Shown here piece after piece: positions 1 to 9,124 of a stretch of DNA of 64,000 nt. A program made the translations under genes and the position numbers. The stretch covers positions 372,001 through 436,000 of the forward strand of contig JANRJQ010000004.1 of assembly GCA_033763895.1 (NCBI GenBank), written 5' to 3'. Source of the stretch: Chloroherpetonaceae bacterium. GTDB lineage: Bacteria; Bacteroidota; Chlorobiia; Chlorobiales; Thermochlorobacteraceae. Each line of letters begins with the position of its first letter. The first letter of the stretch is position 1. The notes below the pieces were generated by a model. The model saw only the letters and a list, made by a program, of their open reading frames with translations. It searched no databases and was not told the DNA's origin.

Positions 1-750
1 GTTTTTGAAAAAGGCGGGGTTAATTTTTCGGCCGTTTCTGGTGTTTTACCACAAAAGATGGCAGATAAAATGAGAACATCGGCCACCCCTTTTTTTGCAA
101 CGGGTGTTTCTGTCGTGATTCATCCGTTCAGCCCAATGATTCCAACGGTTCATTGTAATTTTCGATATTTTGAACAGTATGATGATAATGGCAATGTCAC
201 GACTTCTTGGTTCGGTGGTGGTGCTGATTTAACACCATATTATCCCTTCTTGGAAGATGTTCAGCACTTTCACCGCATTTTGAAATTGGCTTGTGACCCG
301 TATGGCGAATCGTTATACTCGACTTATAAATCTCATTGCGATGACTATTTTTATCTTCCTCATCGTAAAGAAACGCGTGGCGTTGGGGGAATATTCTTCG
401 ACTATTTGAAAGAAAATCCCGAACAAACCTTTCAATTTATTCAATCGTGTGGAAATGCCTTTTCAGAGGCTTACCTGCCGATTGTTGAAAAAAGACAGCA
501 TGAACCATTTGGAGATTCGGAAAAGCATTTCCAATTTTTGCGCCGTGGAAGGTATGTGGAGTTTAACTTGGTGTATGACCGAGGCACCCTTTTTGGACTG
601 GAAACAGAGGGACGAACTGAATCGATTTTAATGTCTTTACCACCATTTGCCGCTTGGGGTTATAATTATTCGCCGGCTGTAGGGTCGCGAGAAGCTATTT
701 TGTATAAATTTCTAAAACCACACGATTGGTTAAATATCAATGATATTTGA
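1..750 (+). CDS. hemF: Oxygen-dependent coproporphyrinogen III oxidase, 5'-truncated
   Basis: This enzyme oxidatively decarboxylates coproporphyrinogen III to protoporphyrinogen IX with O2, in heme and (bacterio)chlorophyll synthesis. The reading frame is open from base 1 and begins with a FEKGGVNFS motif typical of HemF, so the true start lies before the window and the first ATG at 58 is internal. Family signatures visible are WFGGGADLTPYYP, YFYLPHR, RGVGGIFFD and RRGRYVEFNLVYDRGT near the C-terminus. Only about the first 15-20% of the protein is missing. The anaerobic alternative, HemN, is a radical-SAM protein and unrelated. Finding HemF suggests the organism meets oxygen. The call is very secure. 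Confidence 0.96.
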   Translation, partial: VFEKGGVNFSAVSGVLPQKMADKMRTSATPFFATGVSVVIHPFSPMIPTVHCNFRYFEQYDDNGNVTTSWFGGGADLTPYYPFLEDVQHFHRILKLACDPYGESLYSTYKSHCDDYFYLPHRKETRGVGGIFFDYLKENPEQTFQFIQSCGNAFSEAYLPIVEKRQHEPFGDSEKHFQFLRRGRYVEFNLVYDRGTLFGLETEGRTESILMSLPPFAAWGYNYSPAVGSREAILYKFLKPHDWLNINDI

Positions 751-761
751 ACTTTTAATTG

Positions 762-2606
762 ATGACTCACGAAATCATGATTCACCATCGCTTTGATATC
801 GCCTCTATTCGAGCCTCAATTCTGTTGCTCATTTTTTTATCGTTACCAAACTTGCTATATGCACAGGTTAGTGTAAAGGCAACTGTTGATAATCCGAATC
901 TTGTTTTAGGTGAACCGTTCAGTTACACTGTTGAAGTTCAAGGGAATGCGAATTTTAATGAGGTTCAATTAGGGAAAACGCAAGTCTTCGAAGTGATGCA
1001 AGGTCGCGTTTCGCAATCCTCGAGCTTTAGCATCGTTAACGGGCGGGTTTCACAATCAAAGTCGCTTTCATATCTCCTTATCCCAAGAAAGGAAGGGAGA
1101 CAAACCATCCCTGCAGCTACGGTCGATATCGGCGGCACAACATACACCAGCAACTCAATTGATGTTGTGGTTTCTAAAGGCGCTGCTCAAGCTCCGGCTC
1201 AAAACAAAGGCGGAAAGGGGAACGAGCCGACTTTAGCCGCTGATCAAGCTTTTATTAGGCCCTTGGTAAGTAAAACAAAACTTTTTGTTGGCGAAGCCGC
1301 GCTAGTGACTTACAAATTATATTTTAGAATCAACATCATTAAGTATGAACAAACGCAAGACATCAAGCCTGATGGTTTTTGGATTGAAAAATTTGATTTA
1401 GGAAACAACTCACCAAGTACCACAGAGTATTACAACGGCGCAGTTTATCGCGTAGCAGTGATAAATAAAATGATTGTATTTCCAACGCGAGCCGGAGCTC
1501 TTGAAATTTCTCCTTATTCTGCAACCTGTGAAGTTTTGCAACGTGATTTGAATTTTAACCGTGGGGTTGTACCTCAAAATTTATTCCAGTTCTTTAATTC
1601 AATGGGTTCAACTTCCACAATCCCGATTAAAGTGTACTCACCCTCAATAAAATTTACAGTATCGCCGACGCCTGAGCCAAAACCGCTTTCTTTTAACGGC
1701 GCGGTTGGGAAGTACAATTTCACCGCTACTATGAGCAAAACTCAAGTCAAAGTTGGTGAACCGGTGACATTCAAAATTGCCATCGAAGGGGAAGGAAATA
1801 TCCCCACTTTAAGCGATATCGCGATTCCCTTTCCTTCTTCATTCGAAGCCTACCCGCCCGATGTTAAACAAAAGAAAGAAACTACTACGGGCTCCCTAAT
1901 TGGATCTCGAACACAAGAAGTTGTGGTGGTTCCTCGCTCTGAAGGTCATTTTGATTTGGGTGAGCTCGAATTTTCTTACTTCAATCCTTCAAAGAAAAGT
2001 TATATCACCTTAAAGTCGAATCGTTTTGAACTTGATGTTCTTCCCGACCCAAATGCCGTTTTTTCAACGACTTCCCCATTTGCTTCCGCAACCGGTGAAA
2101 TCAATTTTATCAAACCAAACTCTGAAACACTCACGCGTATTGGAAAACCAATTTATCTGAGTTTTTGGTTCTTTGGACTTTTGCTTCTGCCTCTCATTGC
2201 TTACATCGGGGTTGGAATTATTCAAAAGCGAGATGAAAAACTTCAAACTGATGTCGCTTTTGCGCGAAGTTTTAAGGCATCTCCAGAGGCAAAGAAGCGT
2301 TTGAAAGCGGCTTTGGATTTTAAAAACAAGGGCGATCAAAAAGGATTTTTTGGTGAATTGGAGCATGCTCTCATTAAATACATTGGCGATCGTTTCAATA
2401 CAGATACCTTCGCCTTCACAAATACCGAACGGCGTGCCTTTTTGGAATCAAAAGGTATTGATTCGGAGTTAATTGAAAAATGTATTTCTACACTTGATAT
2501 GGCTGCGGAAATTCGGTATGCGCCTGAAGGAATGGTCAAAGCCGATCTTGATGATTATTACGATAGAACCTCAATTGTCATTACTGAACTCTCTAAGAAA
2601 AAGTAA
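762..2606 (+). CDS. batD: BatD-family aerotolerance protein
   Basis: This is a large exported and membrane-anchored protein of the Bat (Bacteroides aerotolerance) system. An N-terminal signal peptide ends near LLYAQ. Repeated Ig-like beta domains follow, starting with a segment that matches the BatD/oxygen-tolerance family (VDNPNLVLGEPFSYTVEV) and recurring near residue 325 (SKTQVKVGEPVTFKIAIEG). A single membrane helix lies near residue 480, followed by a cytoplasmic tail. I chose ATG 762; a TTG lies just upstream at 759 and another ATG at 777, and no clear ribosome site separates them. It sits 3 nt before batE. The batA, batB and batC genes are about 9 kb away on the other strand. Molecular function in this family is not settled. 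Confidence 0.86.
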   Translation: MTHEIMIHHRFDIASIRASILLLIFLSLPNLLYAQVSVKATVDNPNLVLGEPFSYTVEVQGNANFNEVQLGKTQVFEVMQGRVSQSSSFSIVNGRVSQSKSLSYLLIPRKEGRQTIPAATVDIGGTTYTSNSIDVVVSKGAAQAPAQNKGGKGNEPTLAADQAFIRPLVSKTKLFVGEAALVTYKLYFRINIIKYEQTQDIKPDGFWIEKFDLGNNSPSTTEYYNGAVYRVAVINKMIVFPTRAGALEISPYSATCEVLQRDLNFNRGVVPQNLFQFFNSMGSTSTIPIKVYSPSIKFTVSPTPEPKPLSFNGAVGKYNFTATMSKTQVKVGEPVTFKIAIEGEGNIPTLSDIAIPFPSSFEAYPPDVKQKKETTTGSLIGSRTQEVVVVPRSEGHFDLGELEFSYFNPSKKSYITLKSNRFELDVLPDPNAVFSTTSPFASATGEINFIKPNSETLTRIGKPIYLSFWFFGLLLLPLIAYIGVGIIQKRDEKLQTDVAFARSFKASPEAKKRLKAALDFKNKGDQKGFFGELEHALIKYIGDRFNTDTFAFTNTERRAFLESKGIDSELIEKCISTLDMAAEIRYAPEGMVKADLDDYYDRTSIVITELSKKK

Positions 2607-2609
2607 CCG

Positions 2610-3389
2610 ATGCAAAAACTTCTTTACATTGTTCTTTTGACTTTACTCATGTGTCCTTCTTCGTTGAAAAGCGAGGGCTATCGGATTCAACAAGCACAAG
2701 CGGATTTCAAGGAAGCGGGAAAATTTTTTGTTGAAAGAAAATTTGCATCATCATTAGAGCTCTTTCGAAAGATTGATTCCTCGGGTTTTGGTTCAGGGGA
2801 ATTGTACTATAACATCGGTAACTGTTATTACAAAATTGGTGATTTCGGAAGAGCTATTCTTTATTATGAACGCGCAAAAAAGGAACTTGGTGAAAATGAC
2901 CCCGACATCAAAAATAATCTTGATCTCGCTCGGTTAAAAACAAAAGACCGAATTGCTGAACTACCAGCTTTTTTCCTTTCTACGATTGCGCGTCGAGTCT
3001 TGTCTTACTTTCCTATGTGGTTCTCTGGAACTTTGGTTCTTATCTTTTTTTATCTTTTGTTTGCTTCTCTGATTGTGGAGATGCGTTTTGGTCTTCCCTT
3101 TTCACCTACTTTTAAAAATGCGATCAACATCACCCTTTCTGTTTTATTAACCATTTCGTTGGTGATTTTTCTCTCAAAGGCTTACCAAGATTTTCAGCGT
3201 GATGAGGCCATCATCTTAAGCCCAACATCAGCCTTGAAGAGCGAACCTCTCGAAAAAGCTTCAACACTTACTGAAATTCACTCCGGCTTAAAAGTGATTA
3301 TTCTTAATGAAGAACAAAATTGGTTTGAAGTTCGGCTGCCAAATGGCGATAAAGGGTGGATTAATCAACGCGACGCTGAACGCATCTAA
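2610..3389 (+). CDS. batE: BatE-like TPR protein with SH3-like C-terminal domain
   Basis: A signal peptide (MQKLLYIVLLTLLMCPSSL) is followed by TPR-type helices (residues about 25-105, with the motif ELYYNIGNCYYKIGDFGRAI). Two membrane helices lie near residues 130-155 and 170-190. The C-terminal domain is a bacterial SH3-like fold ending GWINQRDAERI. This is the usual architecture of BatE, which accompanies BatD in aerotolerance clusters. The gene starts 3 nt after batD and is probably translated from the same transcript. TPR and SH3 domains suggest scaffolding at the cell envelope, but the exact role is unknown. Confidence 0.83.
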   Translation: MQKLLYIVLLTLLMCPSSLKSEGYRIQQAQADFKEAGKFFVERKFASSLELFRKIDSSGFGSGELYYNIGNCYYKIGDFGRAILYYERAKKELGENDPDIKNNLDLARLKTKDRIAELPAFFLSTIARRVLSYFPMWFSGTLVLIFFYLLFASLIVEMRFGLPFSPTFKNAINITLSVLLTISLVIFLSKAYQDFQRDEAIILSPTSALKSEPLEKASTLTEIHSGLKVIILNEEQNWFEVRLPNGDKGWINQRDAERI

Positions 3390-3397
3390 GATAGTTT

Positions 3398-3865
3398 ATG
3401 ATTGATCACTCTTGGGAAAAGTTTATGCGTCAAGCCTTGCGTGAAGCCGAAAAGGCATCCGAAAAAGGTGAAACCCCGGTTGGTGCTATCATTTTGGATT
3501 CTAACGGATTTCCAGTCGGGAAGGGATATAATCAAGTGGAAATGCTGCTCGATGCCACGGCGCACGCCGAGATGATTGCTCTCACGGCTGCAATGAATAC
3601 GATGCAATCAAAGTATTTACAAGACTGTACGCTGGTGGTAACGATGGAGCCTTGCCCTATGTGCGCAGGTGCTTTGGTACTGTCTAAAATCGGCAGAATT
3701 GTCTTTGGTGCATACGATTCAAAAATGGGCGCGTGTGGCACCATTTTTAATATTACCGATTCCGCAAAAACCAATCATCGCATTGAATCTATCGGTGGAA
3801 TTTTAGAGGGTGAATGCAAAACGGCGTTACAGAATTTTTTCATCACAAAGCGGATGAAAAACTAA
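3398..3865 (+). CDS. tadA: tRNA-specific adenosine deaminase TadA
   Basis: TadA deaminates the wobble adenosine (A34) of tRNA-Arg(ACG) to inosine. The zinc and catalytic motifs are intact: HAE in TAHAEMIAL (His ligand and proton-shuttling Glu) and PCPMC in MEPCPMCAGAL (two Cys ligands). Length, 155 residues, is normal for the family. It begins 8 nt after batE and may be co-transcribed with it. It ends 13 nt from the convergent serine dehydratase gene. A guanine or cytosine deaminase is less likely given the MEPCPMCAGAL motif. Confidence 0.93.
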   Translation: MIDHSWEKFMRQALREAEKASEKGETPVGAIILDSNGFPVGKGYNQVEMLLDATAHAEMIALTAAMNTMQSKYLQDCTLVVTMEPCPMCAGALVLSKIGRIVFGAYDSKMGACGTIFNITDSAKTNHRIESIGGILEGECKTALQNFFITKRMKN

Positions 3866-3878
3866 TTCTCTAATGCAA

Positions 3879-4745
3879 TCATTTAAAAACCCTCTTTTGA
3901 ATCTCTCTTGCTGTCTTTGTATTGGCTAACCCACCGAGTGCCGATTCTTTCAAGCGGGGAGACATTAAATCGCCAACCTCTTTTGTCGCCAAAATCACTT
4001 CATCGGGCGGGATTAGACCTTTTACACCCGCAAGCGCAATTTGTGCCGAAGTGAAGGCATTTGCCACACCGATTGCATTTCGAATAGCGCAAGGTTCTTC
4101 TACAAGCCCTGCCACAGGGTCGCAAACCAAACCCATAGAACCCTTCAAAGCGATTGCTGCAGCTTCGAAACAGGTTTCTGTATCAGCGCCAAAAGAGTAC
4201 GCAATAGAGGCCGCAGCCATCGCTGCGGCGCTTCCTGTTTCGCCCATACAGCCGGCTTCGCTACCGGCAAATGAAGAATTTTTTGCAAATATGAGTCCGA
4301 TTGCAGCACTGACAAGCAGCGCTTCAATCATCATTTCTCTACTCATCTGATGCTCTTTCATTAATGTCACAAGTGCAGCGGGGATAATTCCTGAAGAGCC
4401 TGCCGTTGGTGCTGCAACAATCTTCCCCATACAAGCATTGACCTCACTTACAGCGAGTGCTCGCGCGACTGCCTGTTGCAGCGGAAAAGAAAGAACGGTT
4501 TTTTTAGCCTCATAAACCGACTTTGCCCAGTTGTTTAGCATTCCGCTTTTTGTAATCATCATTTGCGTAAGCCCTTGCTCAACCGAGTCTTCCATTACTT
4601 TCAATACCTTTTCAAGATGATCATATACTTCTTCTTTCGTCAAACGCTTATGATGCATTTCGTAGTCGCACATTGCTTCTGAAAGCGTTTTATTCTCCTT
4701 TTCACAATAGGCGGCGATATCGGAGAGATAATTAAATTCCATCAT
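3879..4745 (-). CDS. sdaAA: L-serine dehydratase (ammonia-lyase), alpha subunit
   Basis: This is the alpha chain of an iron-sulfur L-serine dehydratase, which converts serine to pyruvate and ammonia. Family motifs include APTAGSSGIIPAAL and GSEAGCMGETGSAAAMAA, with the Cys that binds the 4Fe-4S cluster, plus a further Cys at VCDPVAG. At 288 residues it matches the stand-alone alpha subunit of two-subunit enzymes rather than the single-chain form of about 450 residues. No beta subunit gene is present in this window, so it must lie elsewhere or be absent. Two adjacent ATGs (4745 and 4742) are possible starts. Confidence 0.9.
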   Translation of the reverse strand: MMEFNYLSDIAAYCEKENKTLSEAMCDYEMHHKRLTKEEVYDHLEKVLKVMEDSVEQGLTQMMITKSGMLNNWAKSVYEAKKTVLSFPLQQAVARALAVSEVNACMGKIVAAPTAGSSGIIPAALVTLMKEHQMSREMMIEALLVSAAIGLIFAKNSSFAGSEAGCMGETGSAAAMAAASIAYSFGADTETCFEAAAIALKGSMGLVCDPVAGLVEEPCAIRNAIGVANAFTSAQIALAGVKGLIPPDEVILATKEVGDLMSPRLKESALGGLANTKTAREIQKRVFK

Positions 4746-4859
4746 TATGATTTGGCAGTTTCGTTTTTAAGTCCATTCAAATTAGCATTTCAAACGCAAT
4801 GCAAAATGTATATTTAGGGAGTTTAACTTTCTTACCATACAATATCGTTTTCAATTCCA

Positions 4860-5411
4860 ATGGAGTTTTTCGGAATGCCTGTCTCACCGTCATCGGTGAA
4901 TCTTCAAGAGAAATATAAAAATGCGTTGAATAAAATCCGGGTCATTTTACTGGTGGCGGATGGTGTTTTAACGGATGGCACGATTTCATACACCGAATCG
5001 GGCGATGAAATCAAATCATTTCATGTTCGTGATGGCTTCGCGATTCGAGTAGCACTTGAAAAGGGGTTTAAGGTCATCGTGATTTCTGAACGTGTCTCCA
5101 AGGCTGTTCGCAAACGTTTAATTGAACTTGGCGTGACGGATATTTATTTAGGGATTCGAAATAAATTAGAAACCTATCATGAATTAAAATATCTGAATCA
5201 TTTTTCGGATGAAGAGTGTTTATATATCGGTGATGAACTCTCTGATATCCCGATTATGAAAGAGGCCGGATTTTGTGTTTGCCCGGTTGGCTCACCTCAA
5301 TACCTGAGAGACCGCGTGGCCTATGTCACCGCAGCCGAAGGTGGAAGAGGTTCGATTCGTGAAGCAATTGAGCTTGTGCTTACCGAACAAGGAAAATGGG
5401 TGAATGAATAA
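4860..5411 (+). CDS. KdsC-type HAD protein lacking the nucleophile Asp
   Basis: The whole chain aligns by eye with KDO-8-phosphate phosphatase (KdsC), which releases phosphate from KDO-8-P in lipopolysaccharide synthesis. Shared features are FHVRDGFAIR, the K of RNKLETYHEL, GDELSDIPIM and GGRGSIRE. The first motif is changed: KdsC has DVDGV, but here it reads VADGVLTDG, so the nucleophilic first Asp is Val (codon GTG, two base changes from any Asp codon). Motif II is also unusual, VISERVS instead of a T/S-GR form. The protein may be inactive as a phosphatase, or have a regulatory or structural role. A hairpin with a T-rich tail follows, then metG. No clear ribosome site precedes 4860; ATG 4875 is an alternative start. 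Confidence 0.8.
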   Translation: MEFFGMPVSPSSVNLQEKYKNALNKIRVILLVADGVLTDGTISYTESGDEIKSFHVRDGFAIRVALEKGFKVIVISERVSKAVRKRLIELGVTDIYLGIRNKLETYHELKYLNHFSDEECLYIGDELSDIPIMKEAGFCVCPVGSPQYLRDRVAYVTAAEGGRGSIREAIELVLTEQGKWVNE

Positions 5412-5444
5412 AACTCACAAACACTGAATCCATTTCAAATCTTC

Positions 5445-5467
5445 ATGCCCTCTCGGGCATTTCTTTT
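5445..5467 (+). terminator. Probable rho-independent terminator after the KdsC-like gene
   Basis: A 6-bp stem (ATGCCC/GGGCAT) with a 4-nt loop (TCTC) is followed by TTCTTTT. It lies between the KdsC-like gene and metG. The stem is short, so termination may be partial. Confidence 0.5.
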
Positions 5468-5479
5468 ATTTCGATTCAA

Positions 5480-7627
5480 ATGACGCAAGTATTTAAACGA
5501 ACCCTTGTTACTACCGCTCTCCCCTATGCCAATGGCCCGCTGCACTTGGGGCACTTGGCCGGAACTTTCATTCCTGCTGATATTTTTGTTCGGTATAAAA
5601 AACTGCGGGGCGAGGAAATCATTCACATTGGAGGAAGCGATGAACACGGCGTTCCGATTACACTCTTAGCCGAAAAAGAAGGACTTTCCCCGCAAGCAAT
5701 TGTGGATAGATACCACAATATGCAAAAGGAAGTACTTGCAAAGTTGAATATTGAGCTCGATAATTTTTCGAGAACATCGCTCCCAATTCATCACGATACC
5801 ACGCAGGAATTCTTCCGAGACATTGAAGCAAAAGGCATTTTCGTCAAAAAAACTGAAAAGCAATTTTATGACGAAAAGTCTCAAAAGTTTTTGGCCGATC
5901 GGTATGTTGTGGGCACTTGCCCCGTTTGTGGAAACACCGAGGCCAATGGCGACCAGTGTGAAAACTGCGGAACCTATTTAAGCCCTCAAGAACTTATCAA
6001 CCCCAAAAGCAAACTCACCGGAGAAACACCGATTCTGAAAGAAACAATGCATTGGTACTTTCCGCTTGGGCGTTATCAAAAAGCCTTGGAGGAAATGATT
6101 GATGACCGTGAAAAAAATAGTCATTGGCGGCACAATGTCTTGAATTATACCCGTGAATGGCTTCGCCGCGGGCTTGGCGATAGAGCCATCACGCGCGATA
6201 TGGCGTGGGGTGTTCCCGTACCTTCCGAAAGCTCCGATGCCAAGGGAAAAGTGATTTATGTGTGGTTCGATGCGGTTTTAGGATACATTTCCTCAACAAA
6301 AGAATGGGCGCATAAAATTGGGCAGCCCGAAAAGTGGCGTGAATATTGGCTTCAGGGCGATACAAGGCTCATTCATTTTATCGGGAAAGATAACGTGGTT
6401 TTCCACGCCTTGATGTTTCCTGCGATGTTGATGGCCAAGAATGAAGCGAACTCAAAAGAGAAATATGTTTTGGTGGATCAAATTCCCGCTTCGGAGTTTA
6501 TCAATATTGAAGGAAAGAAGTTTTCGAAGTCGCGTGGGTATGCGGTGTATGCCCACGAATTCTTAGAGAAATTCCCTGCGGATACGCTTCGCTACATGAT
6601 TGCGATTAATTACCCAGAAAACCGCGATACCGATTTCAGTTGGAATGATTTTCAAAATCGCATCAATGGCGAGCTCGCCGATACACTTGGGAATTTTGTG
6701 AAGCGTGCCGTCGATTTCTCCAATTCCCGCTTTGCAGGAGAAGTACAGGCAGATATTACTCCTGAAAAGTGGAATTCATTGGGAATTGATTGGAATAAAA
6801 TTAGAGAAGAACTCGAAGCCAATTATGAAGGTGTTCATATTAAGGAGGCTGCCTTTTTAGCGATGGAAGTGGCACGAACCGCCAATAAATTTCTTACGGA
6901 TTCAGAGCCTTGGAAAGTGATAAAATCAAATCCAGAAGCCGCGAAAGAATCGCTTGCCGTTTCACTTAATTTATGCTTTTCTCTTTCGATGATCTTTTAC
7001 CCAATTTTACCTCAAGCTTCACAGGCCATTCAATTAATGCTTGGTGTCTCGCCGAGTGAAATTGAATGGTACAAAGCATTCTCTCCTTCCCTCAAAAAGG
7101 GTCATAAATTATCCGGAAAAACCGATGTCCTCTTCAAAAAGATTGAGGATAAAGACATTGCTCCTGAACTTGAAAAAATTGCCGCTTTAATCAAACAAGC
7201 GGAAGCCGATGATCTTGCAAAATCAAAATCGAAAATGACCACAGAACCAAAACCGGAAGCCGCACCCGTAGCAGCCGTTGAAAATCCTTATGCCATCAAG
7301 CCTGAAATCACGATTGATGATTTCGATAAAATTGACTTGCGGGTTGCCACTGTTCTCGCCTGCGAAAAAGTCCTGAAGGCTGATAAACTGCTCAAGCTTA
7401 CGGTTAAAATTGGTGACTCGGAGCGCGTGATTCTTTCGGGCATTGCCGAGCACTATACACCAGAGACCTTAATCGGAAAAAATATTGTGGTGGTGGCTAA
7501 TCTTGCGCCTCGCAAAATGCGCGGCATTGAATCGCACGGAATGCTTTTGGCTGTTGAGGGTGAAGATGGAAAAGTGAATGTGGTATTTCCTTCCGGAGAA
7601 TCGATAAACGGGCGGAGAGTGAAATAA
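5480..7627 (+). CDS. metG: Methionyl-tRNA synthetase
   Basis: This class I aminoacyl-tRNA synthetase charges tRNA-Met. The HIGH-like motif is HLGH (residues about 22-25, in PYANGPLHLGHLAG), and the KMSKS-like motif is KFSKS near residue 350. Between them is a zinc knuckle CPVCGNTEANGDQCENC. The C-terminal 110 residues form a tRNA-binding OB-fold domain (from IDDFDKIDLRVATVLACEKV), joined by a linker rich in Ala, Pro and Lys. The length of 715 residues fits the dimeric, E. coli-like type. The next gene starts 2 nt after its stop and is probably co-transcribed. Confidence 0.96.
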   Translation: MTQVFKRTLVTTALPYANGPLHLGHLAGTFIPADIFVRYKKLRGEEIIHIGGSDEHGVPITLLAEKEGLSPQAIVDRYHNMQKEVLAKLNIELDNFSRTSLPIHHDTTQEFFRDIEAKGIFVKKTEKQFYDEKSQKFLADRYVVGTCPVCGNTEANGDQCENCGTYLSPQELINPKSKLTGETPILKETMHWYFPLGRYQKALEEMIDDREKNSHWRHNVLNYTREWLRRGLGDRAITRDMAWGVPVPSESSDAKGKVIYVWFDAVLGYISSTKEWAHKIGQPEKWREYWLQGDTRLIHFIGKDNVVFHALMFPAMLMAKNEANSKEKYVLVDQIPASEFINIEGKKFSKSRGYAVYAHEFLEKFPADTLRYMIAINYPENRDTDFSWNDFQNRINGELADTLGNFVKRAVDFSNSRFAGEVQADITPEKWNSLGIDWNKIREELEANYEGVHIKEAAFLAMEVARTANKFLTDSEPWKVIKSNPEAAKESLAVSLNLCFSLSMIFYPILPQASQAIQLMLGVSPSEIEWYKAFSPSLKKGHKLSGKTDVLFKKIEDKDIAPELEKIAALIKQAEADDLAKSKSKMTTEPKPEAAPVAAVENPYAIKPEITIDDFDKIDLRVATVLACEKVLKADKLLKLTVKIGDSERVILSGIAEHYTPETLIGKNIVVVANLAPRKMRGIESHGMLLAVEGEDGKVNVVFPSGESINGRRVK

Positions 7628-7629
7628 CA

Positions 7630-8832
7630 ATGAGCGAAGGAGCAAATCAAAACGCAAAGATGAAACTCGAAACCGGCTTAATTCATCTTGGCGACGAGTT
7701 CAATACCACCTCTGCTGTTGCGCCGCCAATTTGGCAAACCTCAACTTATCTTGCACCTGAAGACCCTGCGGCATTTTCGGAACTTGCCGCTTCAATCAAC
7801 CCCACCGAATTCTACTCTCGCCACGGCAACCCAACGAACGCGCAGGTTCAAGCCATCATTGCATCGCTTGAACATGCAGAAGCGGCCTTGGTTACGGCTT
7901 CCGGGATGGGTGCGGTTTCAGCGGCGGTTTTTGCATCTGTAAAAGCGGGCGAGCACGTGGTTACGCAAAAAATCCTCTATGCGGCATCGATGATTCTTTT
8001 TCGCGATCTCTTGCCGAAGTATGGCGTTGAAGTCACATTTGTAGAGGCCACCGATACCGCCGCCTTTGAAAAAGCCATTCGCCCGAATACAAAACTCATT
8101 TATCTTGAAACACCGGTGAACCCCCTTATGACGCTCACCGACTTAAAAGCCGTTTCTGCACTTGCCAAAAAACGCGGCATCACCACCATTTGCGATAATA
8201 CTTTTGCAAGCCCAATCAATCAACGGCCAATCGACTTAGGAATCGATGTGGTGATTCATAGCGCGACAAAATTTTTAGGCGGTCACTCCGATCTCACCGC
8301 CGGCGCCATTTGCGGCACAAAAGAATTTGTGAAGGCCGCGTGGCGAATGATGATTATTTTTGGCTCTTCGCTTGCTTCATTCGATTCGTGGCTGTTGCTT
8401 CGTGGGCTTCGCACGCTTTCGCTTCGAATGGAGCGAATTAACGCCAATGCGATTGCACTTGCCGACTATTTAGTTTCTCACCCCAACATTGAAACGGTTC
8501 ATTTTCCATTTTTGAAAACTCATCCTCAACTCTCTTTAGCAAAATCGCAAATGCTTGGGCCATCGGGAATGATGAGCTTTGAAGTCAGAGGTGAAAGTGA
8601 AGAGGAAAAATTCGATAATGCACAGTCGCTTCTTAAAAAACTGCGATTCCCGAAAAATGCCGTGAGCTTGGGCGGAGTGGAAACGCTGATTGTTCATCCG
8701 GCGTCAATGTGGCGATATCACTACACGCCCGAACAGCGAAAGGCATCAGGCATTGGACTGGGGCTCATTCGTCTTTCAGTAGGAATTGAGCACATCGATG
8801 ATTTAATCGGGGATTTTCGGGAGGCGCTGTGA
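7630..8832 (+). CDS. PLP-dependent trans-sulfuration enzyme (cystathionine gamma-synthase / methionine gamma-lyase family)
   Basis: This is a Cys/Met metabolism PLP enzyme of about 400 residues. The cofactor lysine is in SATKFLGGHSD, and the family motifs SRHGNPTN, ASGMGAVSAA and YLETPVNP are present. The C-terminal SVGIEHIDDLIGDF segment is also typical. Members include cystathionine gamma-synthase, gamma-lyase, O-acetylhomoserine sulfhydrylase and methionine gamma-lyase, and the motifs do not separate these. Its position 2 nt after metG hints at a methionine link. A second ATG at residue 11 (7660) is a possible alternative start. Confidence 0.88.
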   Translation: MSEGANQNAKMKLETGLIHLGDEFNTTSAVAPPIWQTSTYLAPEDPAAFSELAASINPTEFYSRHGNPTNAQVQAIIASLEHAEAALVTASGMGAVSAAVFASVKAGEHVVTQKILYAASMILFRDLLPKYGVEVTFVEATDTAAFEKAIRPNTKLIYLETPVNPLMTLTDLKAVSALAKKRGITTICDNTFASPINQRPIDLGIDVVIHSATKFLGGHSDLTAGAICGTKEFVKAAWRMMIIFGSSLASFDSWLLLRGLRTLSLRMERINANAIALADYLVSHPNIETVHFPFLKTHPQLSLAKSQMLGPSGMMSFEVRGESEEEKFDNAQSLLKKLRFPKNAVSLGGVETLIVHPASMWRYHYTPEQRKASGIGLGLIRLSVGIEHIDDLIGDFREAL

Positions 8833-8833
8833 G

Positions 8834-9121
8834 TTACTTTCGTTCAATCCAATAATCAGGCAGTCGATGATGATCTGCTATCGAAATTACTTTTATCCCG
8901 AATTGTGTTTTCTTATAAATAATTGAAAAGTGAAATTAAATACTGCTGAATTTTCGAAAATCATTTTTGTATTGAATTCCTATACTGGGAAAAGCACTAA
9001 TTTTAAATAGTATACTTTCAAATTCATCTGCAAACATTTGAGCTGCTTTAGGTGATTTTTCTTTGTAGTAAAGCAGCGCTTCGAAATACTCCTTTTCTGC
9101 TTCGGGGTGGATTTCAATCAT
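8834..9121 (-). pseudogene. ParE/RelE-family toxin interrupted by an in-frame stop
   Basis: The first 61 codons encode a RelE/ParE-type toxin start (MIEIHPEAEKEYFEALLYY; then KSPKAAQMFADEFE). The frame stops at TAA 8936-8938 after RKFSSI. Read past that stop in the same frame, the DNA continues with an excellent ParE C-terminus: FHFSIIYKKTQFGIKVISI, then ADHHRLPDYWIERK and a proper stop at 8834-8836. One nonsense codon therefore splits an otherwise complete 95-residue toxin. The antitoxin-like gene directly upstream (3 nt) is intact. Likely an inactivated toxin; a sequencing error or read-through cannot be excluded. Confidence 0.85.
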
Positions 9122-9124
9122 GAA

